A DNA stretch of 64,000 bases from a bacterium (GCA_021323635.1 JAJPKQ010000028.1:1-64000), one strand, 5' to 3'; counted from the first letter of the stretch, positions 26,098 through 36,809 are shown. A program made the numbers and translations. Notes: generated by a model not told the origin, from the sequence alone.

Positions 26098-28794
26098 TCA
26101 CTTTGCCTCCAGCCAGTTGTTGCCCACGCCGATGTCGACCACCAGCGCTGGCTCCCGCTCCCAGAAGGAGGTCATCGCAGAGCGCACGAGCTCGCTGGCC
26201 TGCTCGACCTCCTCAGGCGGCGCCTCGAAGAGCAGCTCGTCGTGAATGGTCAGGATCAGCCGCGTCCGCAGCGCCTCGCGGCGCAGCGCCTGCTCGGCGG
26301 CGATCATCGCGATCTTGATGATGTCCGCAGCACTGCCCTGGATGATCGAGTTCACGGCCAGGCGCTCGCCCGCCGATCGCTCCTGGTGCTTGGAGGAGGC
26401 AAGCTCAGGAAGCGTCCGGCGCCGCCCCCAAAGCGTACGCACCTCGCCGCTCTCGCGCGCGCGCTCGACGGTCTGGCGCATGAAGAGCGCCACCTGCGAG
26501 AAGCGCTCCAGGTAGGCGCTGATGAACTCGTGCGCCTCCTCGCGGCTGATGTTGAGGCGGTCGGCCAAGCCGTAGTCCGAGAGCCCGTAGACGATGCCGT
26601 AGTTGACCATCTTCGCCTTCGAGCGCATCAGCGGATCGACCGCCTCGGGATCGACCGAGAAGACCTGCGCGGCCGTCGCCGTGTGCACGTCCTCGCCGCG
26701 CGCGAAGATCTCCTTGAGCGCAGGCTCGTCGGCGACGTGCGCGAGCACGCGCAGCTCGATCTGGGAGTAGTCGGCGGCGATCATGCGCCAGCCCTCTCTG
26801 GCGCAGAAGCAGGCGCGGATCTCGCGCCCGGATTCGCGCCGGATCGGGATGTTCTGGAGATTGGGGTTGGTCGAGGAGAGGCGGCCGGTCTGGGCGACGG
26901 TCTGCAGGAAGGTCGTGTGCAGGCGCGACTCGGCGTCGACCATGCCCGGCAGCACGTCGATGTAGGTCTTCAGCAGCGTCTGCAGCTCGCGAAAGCGCTC
27001 GATCAGCGGCACGATCTCGTGCTCGCCCCGCAACGACTGCAGGACGCGCGCATCGGTCGAGTAGCCCGTCTTCCCCCGCCGCCGGCGCGGCAGGCCGAGC
27101 TTCTCAAAGAGAATCCGCGAGAGCTGCGCCGGGGAGGTGATCAGGAACTCCTCGCCGGCGAGCGCCTGGATGCGCCCTTCCAGCTCGGCCATCTCCGCGC
27201 GGGTGCGCTCGCCGATCTCCCGCAGCAGCGCGACGTCGATGCGCACGCCGCGAAGCTCGATCGCGCGCAGCACCCCCACCAGGGGCAGCTCGATTCCCTC
27301 CAAGAGCGCGCTCAGCTCCAGGCGCTCGAGCTCCTCACGCTGGAGCGCGGTGAGCGCGCGCACCAGCAGCGCGTCGCGCTCCGGGCCCTCCTCCACGGCG
27401 ACCTCCAGCTCGCGCTCGGCGCAGAGCTCGTGCAGGCGGTAGCGCTGACGGGAGGGCTCGATCAGATAGGCGGCGATCATCGTGTCGTGCGCCAGGCGCT
27501 CGGGCACCGCTCCGAGCGACTTGGCATCGTGAAGCGCAAGGGGCCGCTCGGCGCAGGCCGCGATCACCTCGGCCGCCTCGGCGCAGCTGCCGCTGAGCAG
27601 CAGATCTGCTCGCCGACCCGCTCCCTTGGCGGGCAGCTCCCCGGCGATGGCGAAGCTCAGCGGGGGGCCTCCCCGCTCGTCCGCAAAGAGCTCGCCCTGG
27701 CGTGGCTCGCACACTTGGAAGGCGAGGAACAGCGTCCCCTCCGCAAGCGCGCCAAGCTGCTCGCCGAGCTCCGCTAGCGCAACCTCGCGCACCCGGGGCC
27801 GGCGCTGTGAGCGCCGCCGGCGAGGGCGCCCCCGGGCGGGCGCGGCGCCTGCCGCCGCGCTGTCGACCCCTTTATCTGCGCCAAGCGCCGCTTCGAGACG
27901 GCCCGGAAGGCTGTTGAGCTCATAGGCCGAGAAGAGCTCGCGGACGCGCTCCCAGTCGGGCGCGATCGGCTCAAGCGCGCCCGGATCGAGCGTGAGCGGC
28001 AAATCGCGCTTGGCGCGCGCAAGCTCCCGCGAGAGTCGGGCCTGATCGGCGAGCTCCTTCAGGCTCTGCCGGCGCTTTGTGCCGCTCACCTCATCGGCGT
28101 GCGCGAGGACCTGCTCGAGCGAGCCGAAGCGGGCGAGCAGCTCCGCGGCGGTCTTCTCGCCGATGCCCGGCACGCCCGGGATGTTGTCGGATCTGTCGCC
28201 CTTCAAGCCGTAGAAGTCCGGGATCAGCTCCGGAGGCACGCCGAAGCGCTCGATCACCGCGCTGCGGTCGTAGCGCTTGGTGTCGGTCACGCCCCGTGTG
28301 GTTGCGAGCACGTCGATCAGGCCCTGCTCGTCCACCAGCTGCAGGACATCGCGATCGCCGGTGAGGATGCTCACCGCCAGCGGCGGTTGCCGGCGCCTGG
28401 CGCTCTCGGCAAGCGTCGCGATGATGTCGTCGGCCTCATATCCAGGCAGGGCGACGGTGGCGAAGCCGAGCGCGGCCGCGAGCTCTTCGGCCGCCTCCCA
28501 CTGGCGCGAGAGCTCCGGCGGGCGCTCGCGCCTCGTTGCCTTGTAGGGCTTGTAGAGCTCTGTTCGGCCGGAGGTTCCGCGGTCCCAGGCGACGACACCG
28601 CGCACGCGCCCGTGCTCGCCGATCACGCGCACGAGCATAATCGCGAAGCCGTAGATCGCGTTGGTCGGCTCTCCCGCCTCGGTCGCCATGTCCCCAGGCA
28701 CCGCATAGTAGGCGCGGTAGAGGAGGCTCGGACCGTCGATCAGGAAGATGCGTCCCTCCCGCCCTGCCGTCGCGTGACTGTCCTTTGACGCCAT
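26098..28794 (-). CDS. polA: DNA polymerase I
   Basis: The 898-residue protein carries the 5'-3' flap nuclease domain (LIDGPSLLYRAYYA, ILTGDRDVLQLV, YGLKGDRSDNIPGVPGIGEK) and a family A polymerase domain with RLSSTNPNLQNIP, motif A DYSQIELR, motif B RSKAKMVNYGIVYG and motif C HDELLFE. The central 3'-5' exonuclease region has lost its DEDD acids (FLAFQVCE in place of a D-x-E motif), so proofreading is not expected. It fills gaps in repair and Okazaki processing. ATG 28794 follows from the conserved start; the frame stays open upstream but runs antisense to the malic enzyme gene. Confidence 0.97.
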   Translation of the reverse strand: MASKDSHATAGREGRIFLIDGPSLLYRAYYAVPGDMATEAGEPTNAIYGFAIMLVRVIGEHGRVRGVVAWDRGTSGRTELYKPYKATRRERPPELSRQWEAAEELAAALGFATVALPGYEADDIIATLAESARRRQPPLAVSILTGDRDVLQLVDEQGLIDVLATTRGVTDTKRYDRSAVIERFGVPPELIPDFYGLKGDRSDNIPGVPGIGEKTAAELLARFGSLEQVLAHADEVSGTKRRQSLKELADQARLSRELARAKRDLPLTLDPGALEPIAPDWERVRELFSAYELNSLPGRLEAALGADKGVDSAAAGAAPARGRPRRRRSQRRPRVREVALAELGEQLGALAEGTLFLAFQVCEPRQGELFADERGGPPLSFAIAGELPAKGAGRRADLLLSGSCAEAAEVIAACAERPLALHDAKSLGAVPERLAHDTMIAAYLIEPSRQRYRLHELCAERELEVAVEEGPERDALLVRALTALQREELERLELSALLEGIELPLVGVLRAIELRGVRIDVALLREIGERTRAEMAELEGRIQALAGEEFLITSPAQLSRILFEKLGLPRRRRGKTGYSTDARVLQSLRGEHEIVPLIERFRELQTLLKTYIDVLPGMVDAESRLHTTFLQTVAQTGRLSSTNPNLQNIPIRRESGREIRACFCAREGWRMIAADYSQIELRVLAHVADEPALKEIFARGEDVHTATAAQVFSVDPEAVDPLMRSKAKMVNYGIVYGLSDYGLADRLNISREEAHEFISAYLERFSQVALFMRQTVERARESGEVRTLWGRRRTLPELASSKHQERSAGERLAVNSIIQGSAADIIKIAMIAAEQALRREALRTRLILTIHDELLFEAPPEEVEQASELVRSAMTSFWEREPALVVDIGVGNNWLEAK

Positions 28795-28803
28795 TATCTG
28801 GTC

Positions 28804-28821
28804 CGGCACTTTAGAGTGCCG
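28804..28821. promoter_or_regulatory. 18-bp perfect inverted repeat between polA and the malic enzyme gene
   Basis: CGGCACT-TTAG-AGTGCCG has perfect 7-base arms and nearly fills the 30-base spacer of the divergent pair. It ends 3 bases before the malic-enzyme ATG and starts 9 bases before the polA ATG. It could be a shared operator or an RNA hairpin at both 5' ends. Confidence 0.5.
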
Positions 28822-28824
28822 CAC

Positions 28825-30306
28825 ATGAGCGCAACGCCCAGCGCACAGTTCCGACTGACGATCCGCGTGCGGATCGACGAGCATGAGACCGCGCTGGCGG
28901 AGATCGCCGAGGCGATCGCAGGCGCCGGCGGCGCAGTCAGCGCGCTGGACTTGGTCGAGTCCGAGGGCGGCGAGTCGATCCGCGACATCGTTGTCGACGC
29001 GGCGGGCCAGGAGCAGTGGCAGGAGATCCTCGCCGCGCTGCATTCGCTTGCGGGCGTCGCGGTCATCGAGACCACCGATCGCACCTTCCTGCTGCACGTC
29101 GGGGGCAAGATCGAACAGCGCAACAAGCATCCGATCGCATCGCGCGAGGACCTCTCGATGGTCTACACCCCGGGCGTCGCGCGCGTCTGCCTGGCGATCC
29201 ACGAGGAGCCCGAGCGCGCCTTCCAGTACACGATCAAGCGCAACACGGTCGCCGTGGTCTCGGACGGGACCGCGGTGCTCGGCCTGGGCGACATCGGGCC
29301 GGCGGCGGCGATGCCGGTGATGGAGGGCAAGGCCTGCCTGTTCAAGGAGTTCGCGGGCGTCGACGCCTTTCCGATCTGCCTTGACACAAAGGATCCCGAC
29401 GAGATCGTGCAGAGCATCGTGAACATCGCGCCGACCTTCGGCGGGATCAACCTCGAGGACATCTCCGCGCCACGCTGCTTTGAGATCGAGGAGCGTCTCC
29501 AGGCGGCACTGCCGATCCCGGTCTTCCACGACGACCAGCACGGCACCGCTGTGGTGGTGATGGCGGCGCTGCTCAACGCGCTCAAGCTGACGGGCCGCTC
29601 GCTGCAGCAGCTGCGAGTGCTGATCATCGGGCTGGGCGCGGCCGGGATCGCGGTGACCAAGATCATGCGCTCAGCGGGCGTGCGCGAGATCATCGGCACC
29701 GACTCGCGCGGCGCCCTGCACGTGCGGCGCGAGGACTACCTCGACGGCACCATGTCGGCCGTCAAGCGCTGGTTTGCGGAGGTGACAAACCCCGAGTGCC
29801 GCGAGGGCTCCCCGGCGGAGGTGATCGAGGGCACAGACCTGCTGATCGGCGTCTCCGGCGCGCGCGCCCTGCCGGCGGAGGCGCTGGCGAAGATGAACGA
29901 CGACGCGATGGTCTTCGCGATGGCAAACCCGACGCCAGAGGTCGTGCCTGAGGAGGCCGCCCCGTACGTTCGCATCATGGCGACGGGGCGCTCGGACTAC
30001 CCCAACCAGATCAACAACGTGCTCTGCTTCCCCGGCGTCTTCCGCGGCGCGCTCGATGTGCGCGCGCAGCGGATCACCGAGCAGATGAAGATGGCCGCGG
30101 CGCATGCGATCGCGGCGATCATCCCCGAGGAGGAGCTGCGCGAGGACTACATCATCCCGTCGGTCTTCAACCGCGAGGTCGCCCCTGCGGTGGCGGCCGC
30201 GGTCGCTGAGGAGGCGCGCCGCAGCGGCGAGGCGCTGGCAGATGGCAAGGTCGGCTTCGCCCCCGGGGACTACGCGCACGGCGAGAGCGGGACCAGCCGT
30301 GCCTGA
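28825..30306 (+). CDS. NAD(P)-dependent malic enzyme with N-terminal ACT domain
   Basis: The 493-residue protein has an ACT-like regulatory domain (about 1-80: RLTIRVRIDEHETALAEIAE) and then a malic enzyme: YTPGVARVCLAI, the general-base region CLFKEFAGVDAFPICLDT, metal-binding FHDDQHGTAVV and the Rossmann motif IGLGAAGIAVTK. It decarboxylates malate to pyruvate. The ACT domain implies allosteric control by an amino acid or similar ligand. ATG 28825 is chosen; a GTG at 28816 lies within the inverted repeat. The next gene overlaps its stop by 8 bases. Confidence 0.95.
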   Translation: MSATPSAQFRLTIRVRIDEHETALAEIAEAIAGAGGAVSALDLVESEGGESIRDIVVDAAGQEQWQEILAALHSLAGVAVIETTDRTFLLHVGGKIEQRNKHPIASREDLSMVYTPGVARVCLAIHEEPERAFQYTIKRNTVAVVSDGTAVLGLGDIGPAAAMPVMEGKACLFKEFAGVDAFPICLDTKDPDEIVQSIVNIAPTFGGINLEDISAPRCFEIEERLQAALPIPVFHDDQHGTAVVVMAALLNALKLTGRSLQQLRVLIIGLGAAGIAVTKIMRSAGVREIIGTDSRGALHVRREDYLDGTMSAVKRWFAEVTNPECREGSPAEVIEGTDLLIGVSGARALPAEALAKMNDDAMVFAMANPTPEVVPEEAAPYVRIMATGRSDYPNQINNVLCFPGVFRGALDVRAQRITEQMKMAAAHAIAAIIPEEELREDYIIPSVFNREVAPAVAAAVAEEARRSGEALADGKVGFAPGDYAHGESGTSRA

Positions 30307-31246
30307 GAGCAGGCCGATCGCGATCAGCGGCGCAAGCGGCCTGATCGGGCGGGCGATCACGGCGGCGCTGCTCGAGCGCGGCACAAGCGTCAGCGTGCTG
30401 AGCCGCTCGCCGGAGCGCGCCCGCGAGGCGCTCGGCGCGCTTGCGCAGGAGCGGATCTCCTACTACGCCTGGGATGGCGCCGGGCCGGCGCCCGCGCAGG
30501 CGCTTGCGGGCGCGCGCGCGGTGATCCACCTGGCGGGCGAACGCATCGACCAGCGCTGGAGCTCGGCCGCCAAGCGGCGCATCCACGACAGCCGCGTGCA
30601 GGGAACGCGCAACCTGGTCGAGGGGATCCGCGCGCTCAGCGCAGAGCAGCGGCCAGAGACGCTGCTCTGCGCCTCGGCGATCGGCTACTACGGCGCACGC
30701 GGCAGCGAGCCGCTTGACGAGGAGGCGGCGCCGGGCGAGGGGTTCTTGGCTGAGGTCTGCCGTGCCTGGGAGGAGTCGGCGCTCTCAGCCCGCGAGCTCG
30801 GCCTGCGCGTCGTCTGCCTGCGAACCGGGGTCGTGCTGGACGCCCGCGAAGGCGCGCTGGCGCGGATGCTCACGCCCTTCCGCGCCGGCCTTGGCGGCCC
30901 GATCGGCTCCGGCCGCCAGTACATCTCCTGGATCCATCGCGAGGACGTCGCAGGTCTCTACCTGAGCGCGCTCGAGGATCAGCAGCTCGCGGGCGCGCTC
31001 AACGCCACCGCCCCCCACCCGGCCACCAACGCGCAGTTCACGCGCGCGCTGGCGCGCGCCCTGCACCGGCCCGCGCTGCTGCCGATCCCGCCGCCGGCGC
31101 TGCGCCTCCTCTACGGCGAGATGGCGACGCTGCTGACAACCGGCGCGCGCGTGGTGCCGGCGCGCGCGCTTGTGGCAGGCTTCGAGTTCCGCCACCCCGA
31201 GCTGCCGGGGGCGCTTGCTGCCGCGCTCAGCCGCCAGGAGCGCTGA
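30299..31246 (+). CDS. TIGR01777-type SDR epimerase (YfcH-like)
   Basis: The 315-residue protein is an atypical extended SDR. It has IAISGASGLIGRAITAALLE with the NAD(P) glycine motif, LAGERIDQRWSSAAKRRIHD, SRVQGTRNLV, CASAIGYYGARG with the active-site Tyr, and QYISWIHREDVAGL. The family (E. coli YfcH) is a nucleotide-sugar-epimerase-like oxidoreductase of unknown substrate. GTG 30299 is the start, overlapping the malic-enzyme stop (GTGCCTGA), so the two are coupled. Its 3' end overlaps the convergent binding-protein gene by 20 bases. Confidence 0.9.
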   Translation: MPESRPIAISGASGLIGRAITAALLERGTSVSVLSRSPERAREALGALAQERISYYAWDGAGPAPAQALAGARAVIHLAGERIDQRWSSAAKRRIHDSRVQGTRNLVEGIRALSAEQRPETLLCASAIGYYGARGSEPLDEEAAPGEGFLAEVCRAWEESALSARELGLRVVCLRTGVVLDAREGALARMLTPFRAGLGGPIGSGRQYISWIHREDVAGLYLSALEDQQLAGALNATAPHPATNAQFTRALARALHRPALLPIPPPALRLLYGEMATLLTTGARVVPARALVAGFEFRHPELPGALAAALSRQER

Positions 31247-32468
31247 GCAGCATCAACGGCACGGTCTCGCCGTGCGCGACCGCTTCGATCTCGTAGCGCG
31301 AGAGGGTGGTTTCGCCGTCAGGCTCGATCGCATAGCGCCCCAGCAGCGAGTGGCGCGTGCTGAGCGCGTAGAGGCTCTTGGTGACCGCGCTGCGCTGGTT
31401 GTCGTGCGCTCCGGCCTTCACCAGCGCGTCCAGCACCAGCTGCATCGCTTCGTAGCCGTAGAGCGCATACACCTTTCCTTCTTCGTGGAAGGCTTCGGTG
31501 TAGCGCACGAGCAGCGCGCGCGCCGCAGGCGGGTAGGCGGCAGGGGTCAGCCAGGGCGATCCGAAGTAGCTGCTTGCCCCCGCCGGGCCGATGCGCGCGG
31601 CAAAGCGATCGTTTGCCAGCTGGTGGGACCCCAGCAGCAGCAGCCTCGGGTCGCGCGCATAGAGGGCGCGAAAGAGCGCAACCGTGCCACCTTCGTCAGG
31701 CCCGCTGAAGAACACCGCCTGCGCGCCGCTGTCAGCGACCTTTTCCGCCAGCGAGGCGAATTCCGCCGGTTCGCCGCCGGCGCCGATGTGCACCCGTTCG
31801 CTCGCCGCGACGGCGATCCCGGCCGCGGCGGCATCTTCGCGCAGCAGCTCTGCCAGCGAGATGTTGAAGGAGTCTTCGTTGCTCAGCACGTAGAGGCTGT
31901 GGATGCCCCGCGTGCGCAGGAAGGCGACGTCTGCGCGCGCCTCGACCGGATCGGCCGGGAACAGGCGCAGGAAGGTCATCTTGCCGCTCGGATAGAAGCG
32001 CTGCGGGTCATACTGCCCTGCGTCCTCGCTCGAGGTGAGGCCGATGTAGGGGCTGCCCGGAGCGATCTGCGGGATGCTTGCGCCGTTGGTCAGCGGCAGC
32101 GCGACCGCGCTTGCGCCAGACGCCAGGTCGCCGATGTAGGCGATCGCGTCGTTGTCCTGGGCGGCGAGGCGCGCGTTGGAGGCCGCAAGGCCCGGATCCC
32201 ACTGGCCGCTCTGTGGATTGGCGTCGTTGAGGACCACGAGGCTCACCTTCATCGGCCCCGCGCGACCGCCGGCGGCATCCAGCGCAAGCTGCTCGCCGCG
32301 CACGATCTGGCGCGCGACCGGGGCTTCGAGGCCCTCCAGGGGAACGCTCGTGTAGACGCTGACGTGGTTGCCCGGAACGTCCGGGTTCGCGCTGACGGCG
32401 ATCGTCCCGCAGCCGCAGAGCGCTAGCGCGAGCAGCAGCAGCGCCGGATGGCTCAGCCGCAGCCGCAC
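31227..32468 (-). CDS. Branched-chain-amino-acid-type ABC substrate-binding lipoprotein
   Basis: The 413-residue protein begins with a lipoprotein signal (LLLALALCGCGT; the lipidated Cys is 18 or 20) and continues as a type I periplasmic-binding fold: VSVYTSVPLEG, IAYIGDLASGASAVALPLTN, IPQIAPGSPYIGLTS, SLYVLSNEDSFN and FFSGPDEGGTVALF. It would bind an amino acid or related ligand outside the membrane for an ABC importer or a sensor. No permease or ATPase genes are near. It lies 4 bases after a 60-residue membrane protein, at the end of the trp run. Confidence 0.88.
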   Translation of the reverse strand: MRLRLSHPALLLLALALCGCGTIAVSANPDVPGNHVSVYTSVPLEGLEAPVARQIVRGEQLALDAAGGRAGPMKVSLVVLNDANPQSGQWDPGLAASNARLAAQDNDAIAYIGDLASGASAVALPLTNGASIPQIAPGSPYIGLTSSEDAGQYDPQRFYPSGKMTFLRLFPADPVEARADVAFLRTRGIHSLYVLSNEDSFNISLAELLREDAAAAGIAVAASERVHIGAGGEPAEFASLAEKVADSGAQAVFFSGPDEGGTVALFRALYARDPRLLLLGSHQLANDRFAARIGPAGASSYFGSPWLTPAAYPPAARALLVRYTEAFHEEGKVYALYGYEAMQLVLDALVKAGAHDNQRSAVTKSLYALSTRHSLLGRYAIEPDGETTLSRYEIEAVAHGETVPLMLLSAPGG

Positions 32469-32472
32469 CGCT

Positions 32473-32655
32473 CTAGCGGCGACGGCCTGGCAGGTAGCGC
32501 ACTAGCGCCCTGCTCATCACGCCTAGAAGCATCACGGTCACCGCGATCATGAACGAGTCAAAGCTCGTCAGGTTGACGGTGGTCTGAATGCTCCAGAGGA
32601 TGACCCAGAGCGCGAGGCTGAAGGTGACGGTTACGATCAGGCCCATCGGCGCCAA
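32473..32655 (-). CDS. Small two-helix membrane protein, function unknown
   Basis: This 60-residue protein has two hydrophobic segments (MGLIVTVTFSLALWVILWSI and SFMIAVTVMLLGVMSRALV) joined by a short polar loop and ending in a basic tail (RYLPGRRR). It matches no family I can name. Coding is supported by its position in a tight same-strand run: 54 bases after trpA and 4 bases before the binding lipoprotein. It could be a partner or anchor of that lipoprotein; this is a guess from context. Confidence 0.6.
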   Translation of the reverse strand: MAPMGLIVTVTFSLALWVILWSIQTTVNLTSFDSFMIAVTVMLLGVMSRALVRYLPGRRR

Positions 32656-32709
32656 TCCTACATGCCCGCCCCGCGCGATGCCCCGGCGCGATGGCGGCGC
32701 CCACGCGCC

Positions 32710-33512
32710 TCAGCGCACAAGGCCCTCGGCGATCCGGGCCAGCACCTCCGCGACCGCCTCCGCCGGTCGCTCTGCCGCCTCCGCCGCCCGCACCAGCCGT
32801 GAGCCGATGACCACGCCCTCGGCGCCCGCCTGCACGGCGGCGCGCGCGTGCTCGGCGGAGGCGATGCCGAAGCCCAGCGCCAGCGGCAGCTGCGTGTGGG
32901 GGCGGGCGGCGGCGATCAGCTCGGCGTAGCGGAGCTCCTCCAGCGAGCGCTCGCCGGTCGTTCCGGTGACGGAGACCAGGTAGAGGAAGCCGCGCGCGCA
33001 AGCGGCGATCTGCGCTAGTCGCCGCTGAGGCGTGGTGGGCGCGATCAGCGGCACCAGCGCGATCCCGAGCGCATCGGCGATCGCGCGCAGCCGGCCGGAC
33101 TCCTCGAGCGGCAGGTCGGGCACGATCAGCCCGCTTGCGCCCGCGATGCGCAACCGCTCGAGAAAGCGCTGCGCGCCGGGCGCGAGCACCATGTTGGCGT
33201 AGGCCATCACCACCACCGGGACCTCAGGGGCGATCGCGCGCGCGACCTCCAGGACGCCGGCCAGATCGGCTCCGCCCGCCAGCGCGCGCGCGCCGGCGGC
33301 CTGAATCACGGGGCCGTCAGCAAGCGGATCGGAGTAGGGAACCCCCAGCTCGATCACATCTGCGCCGACCTCGATGCAGGCGCGAGCGATCGCAAGCGAG
33401 TCTGCGAGCGTCGGGAAGCCTCCCATCACATAGGGCATCAGCGCGGCGGGGCGCCGGCGGGCCGCGAAGGCCTCTGCGAGGCGCGCGACCCCGCTCTGCG
33501 GGGTGGTCGCGC

Positions 33513-33516
<4 letters not shown>
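32710..33516 (-). CDS. trpA: Tryptophan synthase alpha subunit
   Basis: The 268-residue TIM barrel cleaves indole-3-glycerol phosphate to indole, which is channelled to TrpB. The signature [20 protein letters not shown] holds the first catalytic acid. [16 protein letters not shown] contains the second (Asp in VPDLP), and [13 protein letters not shown] is the phosphate region. Length is normal. Its ATG overlaps the trpB stop by 4 bases (translational coupling), ensuring equal synthesis of the two subunits. Confidence 0.97.
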
Positions 33517-34721
<1,205 letters not shown>

Positions 34722-34730
34722 CGGCTGAGC

Positions 34731-35474
34731 CTACCCTGCCCGCTGACCTGCGGAGACTGCTGCGAAGAAGGCGCGCAGTCGCTCGGGATCCTTGCGCCCA
34801 GGCGCAGCCTCGGTGCCGGAGGCCGTGTCCACGGCGCAGAGGCCGTGATCGGCGGCGGCAGCGATCCCATCGGCGACGTTCCCCGCGTGGAGGCCGCCGG
34901 AGAGGATCAGCGGCACGCGCGCGCGGCGCCCGCCGAGCAGCGACCAGTCGAAGCTCTCGCCGCTGCCGCCGCGCACGCTCGCGCTCCGGCAGCGCGAGTC
35001 GAGCAGGTGAAAGTCGACGTGATAGCGCTCGGCGTCGTGCAGGTCGCCGGCCGCGCCGATCCGGAAGGCCTTGATCACACGGGCGCCGGTGCGCCTGGCG
35101 ACCTCTGCGCAGAAGGCCGGCCCCTCGTCGCCGTGCAGTTGAACGAGGTCGAGCGCCAGCAGCTCGGCGTGCCACACGACCTCCGCCAGCGTCGCGTTGA
35201 CGAACACGCCGCAGAGCAGGGCGCGCCGGCGCAGCTGTTCGCTGATCGCAAGCGCGGCGGCCTGCGAGCAGCGCCGCGGGCTTGCCTCGTAGAAGACCAT
35301 GCCCAGCGCCCACGCGCCGAGCCTGACCGCCAGCAGGGCATCGTCGGGCTGCGTCAGGCCACAGACCTTCACACGCACCTGCGCCCCAGGGCGGCGCTCG
35401 GCGCGTGGGCGATCGTGATCGGCTGGCTCGGAGGGCGGGCCCGGATCGGTGGCTGGGGTGGAGGCGTTCACCAA
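34731..35474 (-). CDS. trpF: Phosphoribosylanthranilate isomerase
   Basis: This TIM-barrel enzyme performs the Amadori rearrangement of N-(5-phosphoribosyl)anthranilate. The general base Cys is in VKVCGLTQPDD; the acid Asp is in AVDTASGTE; LVQLHGDEGP and PLILSGGLHAGNV are further family blocks. ATG 35474 gives 247 residues with a Pro-rich N-terminal tail of 32 residues. GTG 35378, directly before the conserved strand, would give 215 residues, nearer the usual length, and may be the true start. The 42-base gap to htrA shows no terminator. Confidence 0.95.
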   Translation of the reverse strand: MVNASTPATDPGPPSEPADHDRPRAERRPGAQVRVKVCGLTQPDDALLAVRLGAWALGMVFYEASPRRCSQAAALAISEQLRRRALLCGVFVNATLAEVVWHAELLALDLVQLHGDEGPAFCAEVARRTGARVIKAFRIGAAGDLHDAERYHVDFHLLDSRCRSASVRGGSGESFDWSLLGGRRARVPLILSGGLHAGNVADGIAAAADHGLCAVDTASGTEAAPGRKDPERLRAFFAAVSAGQRAG

Positions 35475-35516
35475 GCCAACGCTAGCGAGTCGCCGGGCGC
35501 ACCCTGGCCTTTCGCC

Positions 35517-36809
35517 CTACCCTTCGCCTTCGCCGCTGCCGCCTTCGCTGCTGCCTTCGCTGCTGCCGCCTTCAACGCCTTCGCCGCTGCTCTTGGGCTT
35601 TGCGGAGGGGCGGGTGGTGAGCGTCGCCCTGACGGTCTTCTTGGTGTAGCCGTGGCCGCCGGAGTTGGGCGCATACATTTCGATGCTCACCGTTTCGCCC
35701 GGGTGCTTGGAGGTGATCGCGCTCGCGAGGTCTTCGGAGCTTCTGATCGCCTGGCCGTCGACGCCGACGATGATGTCGCCGCCGATCTTCACGGCGGCGC
35801 CGCCGATGTTGGTTTCCACGTCGCCGCCGCGGATGCCTGCCTTTTCAGCCGGGGTGCCGGCGTATACGCTCTGCACGAGAGCGCCTTCATGAACGGGGAA
35901 TTCGATCCCCGGCACGTTCAGCGCGCCGTCGAGGGTGAGCGTGAGCACGCCGAGATAGGCTTCGCGCACGGTGCCGCCCTTCTCCAGTTCGGGCAGCTCC
36001 TGCTTGGCGGTGTTGATCGGGATCGCAAAGCCGATGCCGATGTTGCCGTTGGTGCCGGCGGTCTCGATCTGGGAGTTGATGCCGATCACTTCGCCGCGTG
36101 CGTTGAGCAGTGGGCCGCCCGAGTTGCCCGGGTTGATCGGGGCGTCGGTCTGGATCACGTTGGTGATCGCAAAGCCGTTGGGCGCCTGGATTTCGCGCTG
36201 CAGGGCGGAGACCACGCCGGTCGTCAGCGTTCGCTCCAGATCGAAGGGGTTGCCGATCGCAAACACCGGTTCGCCTACCTGGACTGCGGCGGAGTTGCCG
36301 AGCTTGAGCGGGTGCAGGGTCAGCCCTTCGGTGGGCACGTGCAGGACGGCAAGATCCTTGGATGGATCCTTGCCGACTATCTGCGCGTTGACGGCCTTGC
36401 CGTGTTCGCTGAAGGAGACCGTCACCTTGACGGCGTTCTCAACGACGTGCCAGTTGGTCAAGATCGTCCCGTTGGAGGAGATCACGATCCCCGAGCCGGT
36501 GTCGAGGCTGCGCTGGGTCCCTTCGCCGCGGAAGAATTCAAAGGGCGATTCGGAGTGGTGCACGACGGTCGCGCTGACGAAGACAACGCCGGGCGCATCC
36601 ATCTCGTAGATCTGGTGGGCGTTGAGCACGCCGCTGTTGGATGCGTTGGCGGTGCTCGTCGGGATCACCGGCGTCGATTCGACGCGCGTGAGGACCTTCT
36701 TGGTGCCGAGGTCGCCGAGCGCGGCCACCACCGCGATCACAATGCCCGCGCCGGCCAGCGCCGCCAGGAAGGGAATCAGAAACAATCGTTTGCCGTTGAT
36801 TGAGCTCAT
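35517..36809 (-). CDS. Membrane-anchored HtrA/DegP-type serine protease with PDZ domain
   Basis: The 430-residue protein has one N-terminal membrane helix (10-31), a trypsin-like domain with complete triad His121 (TNWHVVENA), Asp152 (KDLAVLHV) and Ser230 (NPGNSGGPLL), and one PDZ domain (about 300-385: PAEKAGIRGGDVET). A Gly/Ser/Glu-rich tail encoded by short repeats follows. It should degrade or refold misfolded proteins outside the membrane. It stands between trpC (55 bases) and trpF (42 bases), an unexpected place for envelope quality control. Its Glu and Phe codon choice (more GAA) differs slightly from the trp genes. Confidence 0.95.
   Translation of the reverse strand: MSSINGKRLFLIPFLAALAGAGIVIAVVAALGDLGTKKVLTRVESTPVIPTSTANASNSGVLNAHQIYEMDAPGVVFVSATVVHHSESPFEFFRGEGTQRSLDTGSGIVISSNGTILTNWHVVENAVKVTVSFSEHGKAVNAQIVGKDPSKDLAVLHVPTEGLTLHPLKLGNSAAVQVGEPVFAIGNPFDLERTLTTGVVSALQREIQAPNGFAITNVIQTDAPINPGNSGGPLLNARGEVIGINSQIETAGTNGNIGIGFAIPINTAKQELPELEKGGTVREAYLGVLTLTLDGALNVPGIEFPVHEGALVQSVYAGTPAEKAGIRGGDVETNIGGAAVKIGGDIIVGVDGQAIRSSEDLASAITSKHPGETVSIEMYAPNSGGHGYTKKTVRATLTTRPSAKPKSSGEGVEGGSSEGSSEGGSGEGEG

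Noticed and set aside
25840-27777. 645-codon plus-strand frame opposite polA
   Set aside because: polA is unmistakable on the other strand; this frame has no family signature.
34845-36803. 652-codon plus-strand frame opposite trpF and htrA
   Set aside because: It is an antisense shadow of high-GC coding sequence. The minus-strand proteins have full catalytic motifs; this one has none.
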